A stretch of 64,000 nt of DNA from Trametes villosa. Taxonomy: Eukaryota; Basidiomycota; Agaricomycetes; Polyporales; Polyporaceae. Made by a program: the position numbers and the translations under genes. Below, piece after piece: positions 11,767-22,393 of this stretch (position 1 is the first letter of the stretch; each line of letters starts with the position of its first letter). The DNA is taken from positions 3,658,001 to 3,722,000 of the forward strand of contig PUDQ02000003.1 in assembly GCA_002964805.2 (NCBI GenBank), written 5' to 3'. The notes beneath the pieces are model-generated. The model had not been told where the DNA came from. It saw nothing but the letters and a program-made list of their open reading frames with translations, and did not search any database.

Positions 11767-12111
11767 TCAATTCGCAACGGACGCCCCCTCCTTTGCCGCG
11801 AGGAACTCCAGGAGACCGTCGAGGGGGTCGGGCTGCGGCAAGAGGCGGGTGTCGGTCGTCTCCAGGGAGTCGCTGATGACGCCTACGATGTAGCGCACCC
11901 GCGTGGCTGCGATAGCCCACACGAGCAAATTGACGACGATGAGCACGCCGACGCTGATCTTCAAGATGAGGGCGCTGCGTTTCGAGCTGCGGTCGTGCGC
12001 CTCTGCCAGCTCGCTCCCGGGGAAAGGTAGTGATATGGTCGACTCGCCCTTGGTGTAGTCGGCGACGGCGTCCGAGGAGTCGCCGGAGGGCAGGATGGTG
12101 TATTTCGACAT
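11767..12111 (-). CDS. small single-pass membrane protein of the UstYa block, copy 1
   Basis: Single exon, 114 residues, start at 12111 (an in-frame ATG nine codons upstream at 12138 is less likely, because the paralogue at 43002 begins at the equivalent MxxY position). Layout: about 45 polar residues with several Ser/Asp, a hydrophobic helix ISVGVLIVVNLLVWAIA, then a short tail with DTRLLPQPDPLDGL. The paralogue at 43002-43283 shares the opening, the helix ending in LxW(A/G), and the tail motif D(T/V)R(L/A)LP(Q/R)PDP(L/W)DG. It lies 1.2 kb from, and divergent to, UstYa copy 1. No named family is recognised. By topology it could be a type II membrane protein presenting its tail to the same lumen as UstYa. 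Confidence 0.7.
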   Translation of the reverse strand: MSKYTILPSGDSSDAVADYTKGESTISLPFPGSELAEAHDRSSKRSALILKISVGVLIVVNLLVWAIAATRVRYIVGVISDSLETTDTRLLPQPDPLDGLLEFLAAKEGASVAN

Positions 12112-13348
12112 GCTCGTATCGATCGCACTGCTCTGCACTCAGTGAAGTCCTTGACCTATCTCTAACACTTCAGCTCACCTGGGGCAAGAATCCGCGGACT
12201 CGCGGCGGGCAGGGCAAGCGGACGAGGGGTTATCAAGGCCGCCGGCGGTGCTCGGACGACTCCCGCTCATAACGGACAAATGTGGTCATAGGGAAATGCG
12301 GGGAAGGTGAGTCCAACGTGCGAAGGAGTCCTGTCGGCGTAGAGTTTGAACGCCGTCACAGATCGACATAGAGTTCTGCACGGGCGACTCAGTCACTCAC
12401 AGCGGCGGTCGCGACCGCCAACATGGTCCCCATAACGTGGCGCGTCTGTTATCAGAAGGCGTCGTACGCACCAAGCAAGGCAATCCCGCGACACGCGGAG
12501 CTCGGACAGCGCACAAGGACGTCGGACGTCGAAGCACGAAGGCATCCCGGCGTCGAAGAACGTACTTACCGAAGAAGCTTTCATTGTTGCGCTCGGGGTG
12601 GAAGGTGCCCATCCAGGTACCTCTCCTCAACCTACCCAACATCTCGCCCCTGGCGCGCCCTTCTCGACAACACGCCCAACAACCTGGACCCCGGTGAACT
12701 GTCTTTGTGGCGGTCACCTGGTTCTATCCACACCGAACGACGCGCACGCTCGTCATGGACTGACGTCTGTCCCGGCGGCTTATGATAGAATACTCACCGC
12801 ATTGGCAGTGGTTTGCCCAATCCAGGCTATTGCGGCGTTTGTAGTGTGCATGCGTACTCGCGCCAATCTCGGAACGTCCGACTTTCAAGCACCTTTCCCC
12901 ATCTGCCAGTTGGGTTCTTTGAGTGCCTGCAGCTTCGCCGTCGCGTGGTTCGGTAAGCACACATTCGTGCGTTGAATGTTCTTGCACATACTCACGACGT
13001 AGCGGCGGAGTTCTTTAGTACATTCGAGATCATATTCCTTCTGCTCCAGGAACACGCTTACCCTCGACATCTCGCCGTCCCTTTTGGCTTTGGCTATGAA
13101 AAATAGGGAAACCCGCTGCACACACTCGGAGCGTATGATAAAAGCCGCCGTGCTTACCGGACGTCAAGTCCAGGAGAGTTGGTACCCAGATTCTCGCGTG
13201 AGATGGCCAAGGCATACATGAGATACCTTCTCGCACACAATCGCGAGACTGCGTGCCGTCAACTCCAGCCCGGCCGCTGCAGCTTACGAGCTTCAAGTTG
13301 CACTCAGCGCAGCGACACGCCTACAGACGCACTCGCCTAGTATCCACC
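12112..13348. other. divergent intergenic region of cluster copy 1
   Basis: 1.2 kb between the divergent small membrane-protein and UstYa genes and so the likely shared control region. No gene seen. Confidence 0.45.
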
Positions 13349-14038
13349 ATGAACAGCCGTGCGGTATCTTCATGGAGGGGCGCACTCTGCGCCCTCATCA
13401 TCATCACGGTCCTCAACATCGCCTTCGTCGCCCACTTCCTCCGCATCCTCGAGCGCGCCCTCCCGGCCGAGGTCTCCTACTGTGAGCCCAAGTCCCGTCG
13501 TAACTCTCCTTCCTGCCAGCTAATATACGGATATCCCGTCGACGCAGCGTACGTCGGCGACGACTACCCCACCGAGCTGCCCTACAAGCCGCCCGCCGCG
13601 GCGCTCGTCTTCGCCGACCCCTCCGCACCGCACTTCGCGCTCCTCTCCGACGAAGACTGGGCCTCCGCCTTCCCGCTCAACTTCGGCTTCGTCTCCCCCG
13701 CCTCCTTCTCCCCATCCTCCCCCTCGAACCGGACGTTCCAGCTCGCGATGCTGCACCAGGTACACTGCCTGGACGTGTTCCGCGTCGCGTTCGCGCGCGG
13801 GGGCCGCGCGCGCGACGCCGCGCACGTCGAGCACTGCCTGCGCTACATGCGCCAGACGGTGCTGTGCCACGCGGACACGACGCTCGAGCCGAGCGGCGTT
13901 GGGGTGCACCATGGCAGGCTGGAGCACATGTCCGGCCAGGGGTACGGGTCGGTGCATCGCTGCCGGGACTGGACGGCGTTGAGGCGCTATTTGCTGGAGA
14001 ACCCGCCGGTGGATCTGGGCGTGGCGCCGGAGGTGTAG
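13349..14038 (+). CDS. UstYa-family (DUF3328) oxidase, copy 1
   Basis: Two exons, 13349-13481 and 13548-14038 (207 residues); the intron carries a CTAAT branch site. An N-terminal membrane anchor (about residues 11-31, ALCALIIITVLNIAFV) is followed by YVGDDYP. Both diagnostic HxxHC motifs are present: HQVHC (about 114-118) and HVEHC (about 137-141), the latter running into CLRYMRQTVLCHADTTLEP. These motifs define the UstYa/DUF3328 family, whose members catalyse oxidative cyclisation, hydroxylation or chlorination of fungal peptides such as ustiloxin, asperipin and cyclochlorotine. The gene is tail to tail with the seven-pass gene at 14402. The intron falls at the same codon (before YVGDD) in all three UstYa genes of this window. 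Substrate is unknown. Confidence 0.92.
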   Translation: MNSRAVSSWRGALCALIIITVLNIAFVAHFLRILERALPAEVSYCEPKSRRNSPSCQLIYGYPVDAAYVGDDYPTELPYKPPAAALVFADPSAPHFALLSDEDWASAFPLNFGFVSPASFSPSSPSNRTFQLAMLHQVHCLDVFRVAFARGGRARDAAHVEHCLRYMRQTVLCHADTTLEPSGVGVHHGRLEHMSGQGYGSVHRCRDWTALRRYLLENPPVDLGVAPEV

Positions 14039-14401
14039 GGTGTACAGTGGGCTTGGCATCTGGGAAAGTGCTACTCTCTTCGAAGCTGTATGTACACTAG
14101 GGTCTTCGCGGCGTCGTCCTGTATATGATGTGCGTGAGGTTATGATATTCATCGTGCTGTGGCTTGAACTCGGCGCAGTATGTTGAGTGCGGGTTGAAAC
14201 CAGACTATATGCGCTTTGAGGCATGATATCATAAACGATCCAATTACATTAATGGTAGCTCATGAAAGATCATGTACAACAAGGGTCGTGAACAACATCG
14301 CAACATATAAATACCGGACAGCTCGTACAACGAACTCCTTCCTGGGCAAAACCGCACGCGGCCCTACTTTCGCACCATCAAGAACACCGTGCGCAAACGT
14401 C
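14039..14401. other. intergenic between convergent UstYa and seven-pass genes
   Basis: 363 bp of AT-richer 3' flank shared by two converging genes. Nothing else seen. Confidence 0.5.
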
Positions 14402-15613
14402 CTACACGCCGCCCGCGATGCTCGGCGTAGAGCCATTCACCTTGCCCTCTGCGTAGTAGTCGGACGCGCTCCGCTCGAGGACCTGCGTCGTGCTCTCGCC
14501 GGGCACGCGCCCGCGCACCTTCGTCGCGGCCGAGTTCGGCGCCCACGCGAGCTGCGACACGCACTCGATCTCGTTCGCAGTCGCCGTGCTGCCAGTCGAG
14601 ATCCCGAGCGCGACGCGGATGACCATCAGCGTCGGCGCGATCCCCTGCAGCACACATCGCTGTTAGCATTGTATGCAACCGTTAAGTACGCGGGCACTCA
14701 CGTAGAGCTGCACAGCCATGACGCCCACGATCCCCTCCGCGGGGTGCCCGAGCGACACGAGCACAACAAGGACGAGCTGCACGACGAGGTAGATGAGCCC
14801 GCTCTCGACGATGACCGCCATCGCGCCGCGCGCGAGGCGCGCCGTGCTCCGGAGCGTGTGCGTGTGCTCGGGGCGCGCCATCCACCAGATCTTGAGCACG
14901 AGCAGGCCGGACGCGAGCACGTTCGTGCACAGCGGGAGCGCGTAGCCCGCGACGGTCAGCGGCACGATCGCCGCGGGCGGCGCGGGCGCGGTCGGGGAGA
15001 GCGTGACGACGAAGTGCGCGACCTGCATGAGGCAGCCTGCGGCGCACGGCGAAGTGTCAGATGGTGCCGCGTGTGTGGGGAGGGAACTTACCGAAGCCGG
15101 CGACGGCGGAGAGCACGGGGAGGACGAGGACGAAGTAGTTCCCGCGCCACATCGCCCAGCAGCGGTAGATGAGCATGGCGTCGCCGAGCAGGTCGCTGAG
15201 GGAAATGAGGATGTCCGCGCCGACCAGCTGCTTCGTCTCGTTGGCGTAGCCATCCACACCGATGGATTGCTGCAGGGTCGCGACGACATCTGAGAAAATG
15301 CGGGCGGGGGGAAAGCGCGAACGAACTAACCAGGGTGGTGTAGAAGTGGTTGAACTCGATGGCGTAGTGCGTGGTGCAGGTCGCGAAGAGCAGACAGTGG
15401 ATGGCGAATACGACGGGGTTGAGCTCGCCCTTGCGGCCCCGCCGGAGCAGCAGCCCGAGGGAGATGACGAAGAGCACGCTGTACACTCCTAGAAGAACAC
15501 ACGCGTTAGGGCGGAGTATAACTGGGGCACGAGGGTGCCTAGAGCGAAGACATACCCCATAGCGCGGACTCGCACGCGAAACCGACCAGGGCGGCAATGT
15601 CGAATGACAGCAT
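14402..15613 (-). CDS. seven-pass membrane protein of the UstYa block, copy 1
   Basis: Five exons: 15556-15613, 15331-15488, 15092-15269, 14702-15036, 14402-14644 (323 residues). Several hydrophobic helices are visible (VYSVLFVISLGLLL, FAIHCLLFATC, ADILISLSDLLGDAMLIYRC, YFVLVLPVLSAVAGF, YALPLCTNVLASGLLVLKIWW, AVIVESGLIYLVVQLVLVVLV, GIVGVMAVQLY), giving about seven passes and a Ser/Thr-rich cytosolic tail. Exons 1-3 join at the same codons as in copy 2 at 40287. Such proteins are common in Agaricomycetes and have no assigned function; a transporter or receptor-like role is only guesswork. A TATAAG sequence lies about 55 bp before the start. Confidence 0.85.
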
Positions 15614-16775
15614 GGTTTTTCGAGAATCGGGAGCCTGGAAGCAGCGGCGAAGAGGCAACACGCGGCTCTTATAGCGGCGGAAACCTCATGAACGGCAAGC
15701 ACGCCCCTTCACTGTCAACGCCGTCAGATGTAGCAGACGTACAGATGGGCGGGGTACAAGTGCGCGATAGCGGCAAGATCAATGGGGCAAGGCACATACC
15801 CTGCGAAGGGAACCGCACAGCCCAGGTATGTAGTAGAGTTCAGAGTACGTACCTTACTTCTCCAGACGCCTGAAGCCTGCCTCAAAGGCGGAGTCAGATC
15901 CCGTGCGAAGCGGATTGCAGGTGCGGGTATTCGACAGAACCTAATACCTCGGCCTCGCCATCCTCGAGGCACTCCCGGGCACGGTCTTTGTGACATGCGA
16001 TCCCCGACTGAGAGGTCGAGCAGCTGTGCTAGAAGGTTATGCCTCTGGTTTCTTCCGAGTCACGCTTGACGCACGATTGCCGTCAAGCAGCGCCGTGAGG
16101 GCTTCGGATATGGCAGCCTGGGACGACAATCCAGTGAGTAGGCAAGTTATACTCCCGGAGCGGAGATTCACAGCGTACGAGATAGGACCTGGACTTTAGA
16201 TGCTGCTCACGGTTATCAACGTCATGTGTGTGCCACACCACGGAGATGGACATAGTTGTCGAACTGCCGACATCGACGTCCGTTCCGTGCAGATGTTATG
16301 GCACAAGAGAGTAGCTGGCCGTGATATGAACGTCAGCAGACCCCCTCAATCCAGGAAATGCACGCCCTACAAGCGATCAGAATCCCGCGAAGCCCCCTGA
16401 CAGCGTATACTTGACGCTACATATGTTGATGCGGATCCTCGGCGGCGATACCAGGAGGGAAAGAGGGGTGATCAGGTCGCCGAAGCCTTGAAGGTGTGCC
16501 ATCCGGCCCAAACCTCTGCTGAGGCATTCGTGCGCGCACCTCGGGGAACGCGTCAGAGATACGCCACGAGGACGAGCAGAGCATGGAAGTAAATGGGCGT
16601 ACCATATCTGACTGCTGCTTCTGACGGCATTGACAGGATACGATGAGAGCGGCGAAGCCATGTTTCGCAGGTTCAGACCATGAACTGCGTAAGACAGCGT
16701 ATAAGACCTGTAGAGCTCCCGGAAGCAGCCCCAACAAACGGCCGCTGCTCGTTACACGCCAACCACTCACCCGAC
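15614..16775. other. divergent intergenic region; TATAAG box near 16700
   Basis: 1.16 kb between divergent seven-pass and peptide genes. A TATAAG at 16700-16705 lies 76 bp before the peptide start codon. No other gene seen. Confidence 0.5.
16700..16705 (+). promoter_or_regulatory. TATA-like box of secreted peptide gene 1
   Basis: TATAAG followed by ACC, 76 bp before the ATG at 16776. The paralogue at 48262 has TATAAG at nearly the same distance (67 bp), so the pair supports each other. Confidence 0.5.
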
Positions 16776-16999
16776 ATGTACTTCACCGCCAAATCCCTCT
16801 TTGCGGTGTTCCTCGCCGCCCTCAGCAGCGTCGCGGCCCTGCCGACCGCGGAGACCGCCACCGCCGCCGTCTCTGGCCCCGAGGTCGATGCTATCCTTTG
16901 GAACAATGAGGGCCACGTCGAGATCGGCAGTACGTTGATCTCCGCTAAAATTGTTCAGTGGTACGCTACAGAGAGGCTGACACGAGCGTACCAGAGTGA
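16776..16999 (+). CDS. very short secreted peptide with LWNNEGH motif, copy 1 (candidate precursor)
   Basis: Proposed exons 16776-16929 and 16995-16999, product 52 residues. A clear signal peptide (MYFTAKSLFAVFLAALSSVAA, cleavage probably around residues 20-22) is followed by an Ala/Thr-rich linker starting LPT and then LWNNEGHVEIG at the C-terminus. The paralogue at 48262 has the same plan, and exon 1 is exactly 154 nt in both, ending after the first base of codon 52. The intron chosen here (16930-16994, 65 nt, GTACGT donor, GCTGAC branch, ACCAG acceptor) leaves a two-codon second exon, so the final residues (IGK) are less certain than the rest. Read unspliced, the frame continues to about 17147. 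Function unknown; the size and layout resemble a ribosomal-peptide precursor. Confidence 0.6.
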
Positions 17000-18809
17000 C
17001 CGCGGGTTTCGTAGCGACCAAGTATTCTCAAGGCAGCACACTGTAGGTACCGTGAACCACCGAGAAGAAGTGCTTACCAACGCTCGCAGGTGGGGATGGT
17101 GTATATGTACCATGTATGACGGTATATGCGCGCCGCTGAGACTGTAGGGCTCTGGGTCAGTCGAGTCGATAGGAGGACGGGGTGGTCTGGCTTTGGTATT
17201 CCGTATGTGCGGCGTTAGGTAACTATTTTATCGTTTGTCGTATGCATGCGTGAATCTTGCTGGGCGGCCCTCAAGAAACCGACCAAGAAGATACCTGTGA
17301 TGCTACCGGACAAGTCAGCCTGAGTGGATTGGTCGCTGGAAGTCGAGGGCTCGAGATGCGACGACTTACCTTCATGCACCCCTGTTTGACACAGCATACT
17401 TCATAGCTAGACAGACATACACGCGTAGCTGGATCATGAACAATCCAGGCGTCCGGAGGGACATGCGTCGCCTTGCCCTCGCTATGCGGCACGAGTACCC
17501 TTACACCCCACGCCGGCGCAGGATCATATCTGCGTCTGGGTGATTCCTGGAGTACGAGTACTCGAGTATAGGCCAGACTGGGGTTTCGCCGACCAAAATT
17601 ACTGTGCGAGAAGCTCTAGGGATACCCTCTGACAAGTACATGACCTTGATGTTGACGATGCCTACCGTGAACGCAAACGGAATTCTCCGACATCACGACT
17701 CACGGAGATGTGCGAGGCACAGGGAGAGCACATATCCCCGGGCCATACTGAAAATCGAAAATGCTCGAGGAGTACGGGATAGATACGCACAGACGAGGTG
17801 AAGGACAAGGTGCAGTGATGAGATCTAGAGTCGCGGCAGCGCTTGTAAGTAGTATGCGAGGAACTGATGAAGTTATGTTAGGCTGAGCTTCAAACTCCGC
17901 TTTCTCACGATGCTACTTTGCCGCTCAGTGGCACAAGCTGGCACTCGCGCCTCCCTCCAACTCTCTTCCTGCTGCTAGCATCGAACTGGCCAGGCTACTG
18001 TGGCACTTGCGCAATACCCGAATGGTCAGCTCGTGGATCACTGCCCCCGAAAACGACCTTACTTACGCTGTCATACGTCGCGGTACGCCGGGAAAATCCG
18101 CCGCATAGGTGACTTCAGCTCCTCCCTTCCTACTCTTCTCAGGTCAATGTGGTATGTCAACCGCCCCCTCGACCCGTACTGCTATTGCCGTACACTGACA
18201 ACGCGTAGTAGATGGCGTTCCACGGCGTACATAGGATTTGAGCTGGCACCCGACGCTCGCACAGCGAGTCACTCGTCGGTGTAAAGCTGAGGTTGACTCG
18301 AACAAAATGCGACCTTGCTGTGGCATGTCAGTCTCTTGATCGCCATCGAGAGGCAATGCTCTTCGGGATTCTCGCCACGTCTCTCTCACGACGAGAGACA
18401 CGTGTGGTCTCGAGGCTATCCACTCCCGTCTTCCTGCCCGCAACGTGTCCGACAATTGCCCGTGCCCCCGTTCTATGTCTCATAGGGCTTTGCTAGCCTC
18501 AAGAGACTAGCAAACTGCGAGCTCTTGTCTCGTGTGTGTTGGCAGTACTAATATCAGTCTTGAAAGAGGAGATACCGTCTTCCAGGAGGTGAGTAACACC
18601 TGGCATATTTGTTACACTGCCGCGCCGAACAATGTAATTTCCGCCTCACAGGTCAGAACATGGACCACCACCGGTGCATGAGCGCCCTAGGAAACCGACT
18701 GCCCCCGCGGGGCGGCTCCTGCGTGCTTGTCGCCCTACGCACTACGCATCTCGCCTATCCGACACCTATCGCCCAACCGCTGAAGATATTGCTCTCGACT
18801 CTCTACGCA
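17000..18809. other. intergenic, no gene seen
   Basis: 1.8 kb with only short overlapping open frames. No family, repeat or RNA gene recognised. Confidence 0.45.
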
Positions 18810-19613
18810 ATGGCTCAAATTCTCGCCACTCTCCGCCAGGCCTCGAAGAAGACTGCTACGAAGCTGAAGCCGGTGCGGCTCGTCAGGGGGATTCGCTCTC
18901 TTGGACGGGGTGTCTCTCGCGTTCCGCTTGGCCCCGTCGTCGTGGCGACTCGAGCAGCAGGCAGCGTTGGCTCCTCCGTGCCATTCCTCCAAGGGTTCAC
19001 CGATGCCCTGGTGACGATCATGGAGCGCGCGGAGGTGCATATACTCGCTCTCACTACTACAGGGCAAGCTCAATACTGAACGGAAACCTTCTACAGGCGG
19101 TGAAGCAGAACCGCAAGGAATGCAAGGAGCTGGCACGTCTCGCTGAGAGCGTCGTCGTCGCGGTCGTAGACGCGACTGGTGACGTGGAAGAGGACGAGTT
19201 AGATGAGAAGACGAGACTGAATCTCGCTGAGCTTGAGTGGTAAGTTCGCTTTCCGAGTCTCCCGAGTTACCATCACTGTGCTCATAACTGATTCTTTCAT
19301 GGATGTATAGGCATATGGATGGGATAGCGAAGACGATGACGCGCCTGGAGGGAAAGGCAGCCTGGCGCCGGTTCTGGCGGAAGGACAAGCACAGCGACGC
19401 CCTCGCCGAACATAAGAAGCAACTCAAGCACGCGCTGACGATGTTCCAGGTCCGCCGCCTTTCGTCGGTGAAGTTGATCTTGACACATGCTCACCCATCA
19501 TGCCATTACAGACGAAGGAACTCGTTATAGGCAGGCTTGCCCAAGGGAGGAACCATAAGCAGACTATCACCACCATGCATCGCCTTCAGAATCAGCTCTC
19601 ACTTTTTTTTTAG
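18810..19613 (+). CDS. stand-alone MLKL-NTD-like four-helix-bundle protein
   Basis: Four exons: 18810-19034, 19097-19239, 19311-19449, 19512-19613 (202 residues). After a basic N-terminal segment comes VPFLQGFTDALVTIMERAE, then AVKQNRKECKELARLAESV, AELEWHMDGIAKTMTRLEGK, AAWRRFWRKDKHSDALAEHK and QLKHALTMFQ. This helical pattern is the N-terminal adaptor domain of many basidiomycete NLR-like and kinase-like proteins, related to the four-helix bundle of MLKL and the fungal HeLo-like domains. In most relatives a NACHT/NB-ARC or kinase domain follows; here the protein ends about 34 residues after the bundle. Either this is a small cell-death or adaptor module or a truncated NLR. The splice phases are clean, arguing against simple decay. 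Confidence 0.72.
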
Positions 19614-20519
19614 CGCCTGCGGAGCCTTTGGCGGTACACGCAGGGCTGTTGTGATCTACAGTAGTAGCTGCATAGCCAGTACTTAGAAGCCTCTCACCTC
19701 GGGCCTCAGGCCTCAGGCCTCATCAATGAAGATGCCGATTAACACCGCTTCTCTAATGCCTTCTAAGTTCTGTGGCTTCAAAGTGATCGATACTAGCGCG
19801 TGTCTACTGAATTAGTCCTAATCGATCTGATGGTATGTCGCAGGCCTGCCACGGTCTCGGGATCCTGCTGCATCCTACTATCACGGCAGACAAAGGGCCA
19901 TACCAACATGCCACTATAGGCATGCGATAGCCTCAAATTTTGACAAAACGTTAAACTATCACATACCTATCGCATGCTGTTAAGCGTTTTGCACGACTAT
20001 ACCCTGGCTATCGCATGTGGGGACTTCCACGCCTTGCCTGCCGTGTATGTCGTGGCACGACAGACAAAGGGCCAAACCAATATGCCACTATAGCCATAGC
20101 CCCAAATCTCGACAAAACGTTCAACATCGAATGCTGCCAAGCCTTTTGTACGGCTATACCCTGACTATCACTTGTGGGGACTTCTGCACCGTGCCTGTCG
20201 TGTCGGGCTGCGCGTTAGCTTGCCAATCTATTGACCCGGACTCAAGCTATTAGTAGGTATCGGACTCACTCACTCATTCACACTTCAGAGTCTTCTTCCC
20301 GTGATAAAGATACTGCTCGTATTTGACTGAGTCGGTATGCTATTATGGGGCCCGCAACGCAGGCGTGCCATGTCCTCAAAGTAGGCTTGGCACGGTCCCT
20401 CTCAATATCGCCACCCTTGAAGCATCACCGTCCACATGTCTCACGGGACACCACGCGCTATGTCCAAGAGCTCAACAGCACCCACGGGGAAACCAACCCC
20501 GTCATATCTGCACCGTGTT
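19614..20519. other. AT-richer intergenic region containing a tandem repeat
   Basis: Contains the diverged two-copy repeat described separately and a short CTCAGGC direct repeat near 19700-19720. No gene seen. Confidence 0.5.
19883..20210. repeat. two-copy diverged tandem repeat, about 173-bp unit
   Basis: Unit 1 begins CACGGCAGACAAAGGGCC at 19883 and unit 2 begins CACGACAGACAAAGGGCC at 20056. Both then carry in order CACTATAG, ACAAAACGTT, the TTTTG(C/T)ACG(A/G)CTATACCCTG core, and TGTGGGGACTTC. Copy 2 has small deletions and many substitutions, so the duplication is not recent. Confidence 0.75.
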
Positions 20520-21194
20520 CTAGTGGCCTACGGAGCTAGCCTTCAGGACAGGCTCCGCCGGGTGCTCGTCCATCCACCTCCTCAGCACCGTCCAATCCCT
20601 GCATCGATGAACCGCGCCGACCCCACTCGCCGCATGCTCCCAGCGCCCGGTGCGCACGCCCGGCTCGTCCGGCTCGAGCGTCGTGTCCGCGCGGCACAGC
20701 ACCGTCTGGCGCAGGTAGCGCAGGCAGTGCGCGACGTGCACCGCCGCGCCCGTGCGATTCGCGACGAACGCGACGCGGAGGACGTCCAGGCAGTGGAGCT
20801 CGTGCACCATCGAGACCAGGAACGTCCGCCCGGGCGCGGAGGCGGGGGTGGAGGGGGAGCGGAGGGTGGTGAAGCCGTCGGAGAGCGGGAAGAGCGTGCC
20901 CCAGTCGTCGTCGGCGAGGAGGGAGAAGTGGGTGCCGGAGGAGGAGAGGACGAGCGCGGCGGGCGGGAGCTTGAGGGGGAGCTGGGCGGGAAAGTCGTCA
21001 CCGATGTAGCCTGTGCGGCGCGAGAGTATGTGAGTGGCGGTGGATATTTGGAGTCGAGGGTGCTGCTCACTGTACTCCTTCTCTACTGGCAGGAGCGCGT
21101 TCAGCGCCCGTACCGTGCCGAGGATGAAGAATATATTCGCGACGACGAGGGCGGCGAGCAGGGCGATGATGGCTTTCAGGGTGCACGCATACAT
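20520..21194 (-). CDS. UstYa-family (DUF3328) oxidase, third gene
   Basis: Two exons, 21071-21194 and 20520-21010 (204 residues). An N-terminal membrane anchor (about residues 8-27, ALLAALVVANIFFIL) is followed by YIGDDFP after a splice junction in the position used by the other two UstYa genes. The HxxHC motifs are HELHC (about 111-115) and HVAHC (about 133-137, followed by LRYLRQTVLCRADTTLEP), so the presumed metal-binding histidines are intact. It has no seven-pass or small membrane-protein partner next to it. A small secreted protein with a Lys-Arg site starts divergently 1.2 kb away at 22394. Substrate unknown. Confidence 0.92.
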   Translation of the reverse strand: MYACTLKAIIALLAALVVANIFFILGTVRALNALLPVEKEYSEQHPRLQISTATHILSRRTGYIGDDFPAQLPLKLPPAALVLSSSGTHFSLLADDDWGTLFPLSDGFTTLRSPSTPASAPGRTFLVSMVHELHCLDVLRVAFVANRTGAAVHVAHCLRYLRQTVLCRADTTLEPDEPGVRTGRWEHAASGVGAVHRCRDWTVLRRWMDEHPAEPVLKASSVGH

Positions 21195-22393
21195 CGAGTT
21201 GACGCGGTATGGGGAGAACGAAGCGTGCGGAACGAGGGAAGGAGCGGTGATGAGGCGCAGAAATGAGGGACGTACCACACCATCCGATATGCACAATCTT
21301 GCGCTGAGGCGTGTAGACACGACCCCACAAGCCCGAATGCGCGAGAGGCCCGGGATGACACCTCTTCACGCATCACTGGCAGAGGCCTTTCAAACGCGAC
21401 GTGCCGCCTCACGAGCCTCGTCCGGTGCCTGCGGTACGTCTGCAGCTTGGCGTGAACGAAGACGAGTGCAATCAAAATCAGTAACGGTAGACGCAACTCC
21501 AGATTGAGCACGCACCCAGCATATGGTACCTACAGCGAGCACACGAGCTGAGCTATATTTGGCCCCTGGCATCTGGCGAGGTCGATACAGCCATTAGCCC
21601 ATCCGCGCGTGGTGGCGGAGTTGTCAGCTCGCCGTAAGTACCATCCGTCGCAGACAGCCCTTATGTCATGCGCGAGGGGCTCTATCGGGACCTCGAGGCG
21701 CGCCTCGTGCTTGACAATGCGCATGCAATGTCACGGCCGGTTCCCCTGTATAGCCTGATGAACGGGAGTTCTCCTGCACATCGAGACGCGAGAGGAAGGA
21801 GAAGGCGCGAATAGTAGCACTCACAGCGGTGGCGGTGCACATCCTGCGGTGCGCAAGAAGGAATACTCTCCGAACACGCGTGAGTCGACTCGGTGGAGGC
21901 CTGGACCTTGAACAACCTACAGTTTGTGCATATGAACGGCCGAGAGACCGTCGGCGGCATGTATCAGGCGGCCTGACGCGACATACAACAATGCAGGCGG
22001 ACCTGCATTCTGCGAAGCGCGCCTCGAGGCCGGCCGTGCTATAAGAGGGACGCAAGAGCGCTGTTACGGAGCCACGTTCCCGTGAAGCGAGGGCACGCGG
22101 CATACAGTGCGCGTCGTCTTCGGGCCCGCCGCGCGGGACGTCGCGGCAGCGTCAACGCTGTCAACGCCATCGCACACGAGGACGCGGGCGGCCGCGAGGC
22201 CAGCGAGGCCGCAGGTCACTCAAGCTCGCCTGCCGCAGACGCGCGGGATCTGCGACGCACAGACGGTCAGTGTCAGCGACGTCCATCCGAGGCCAGAGCG
22301 CCATCTGAAGGATGCGTTGAACACTGACGCACCAAAGTCCGAGAGCGTACTTAACCCACACAACGAACGACCTCGCCGTCGGACAGCGCCGCC
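21195..22393. other. divergent intergenic region
   Basis: 1.2 kb between the divergent UstYa gene and the small secreted-protein gene. No gene recognised. Confidence 0.45.

Noticed and set aside
15270..15330. An earlier acceptor (TCTCAG) in the seven-pass gene copy 1
   Set aside because: The later CTGCAG acceptor gives TTL|QSIGV, aligned with TIL|QATGV in copy 2.
20436..21266. 276-codon plus-strand frame over the third UstYa gene
   Set aside because: Antisense shadow; the minus strand carries the HxxHC motifs and a phase-correct intron.
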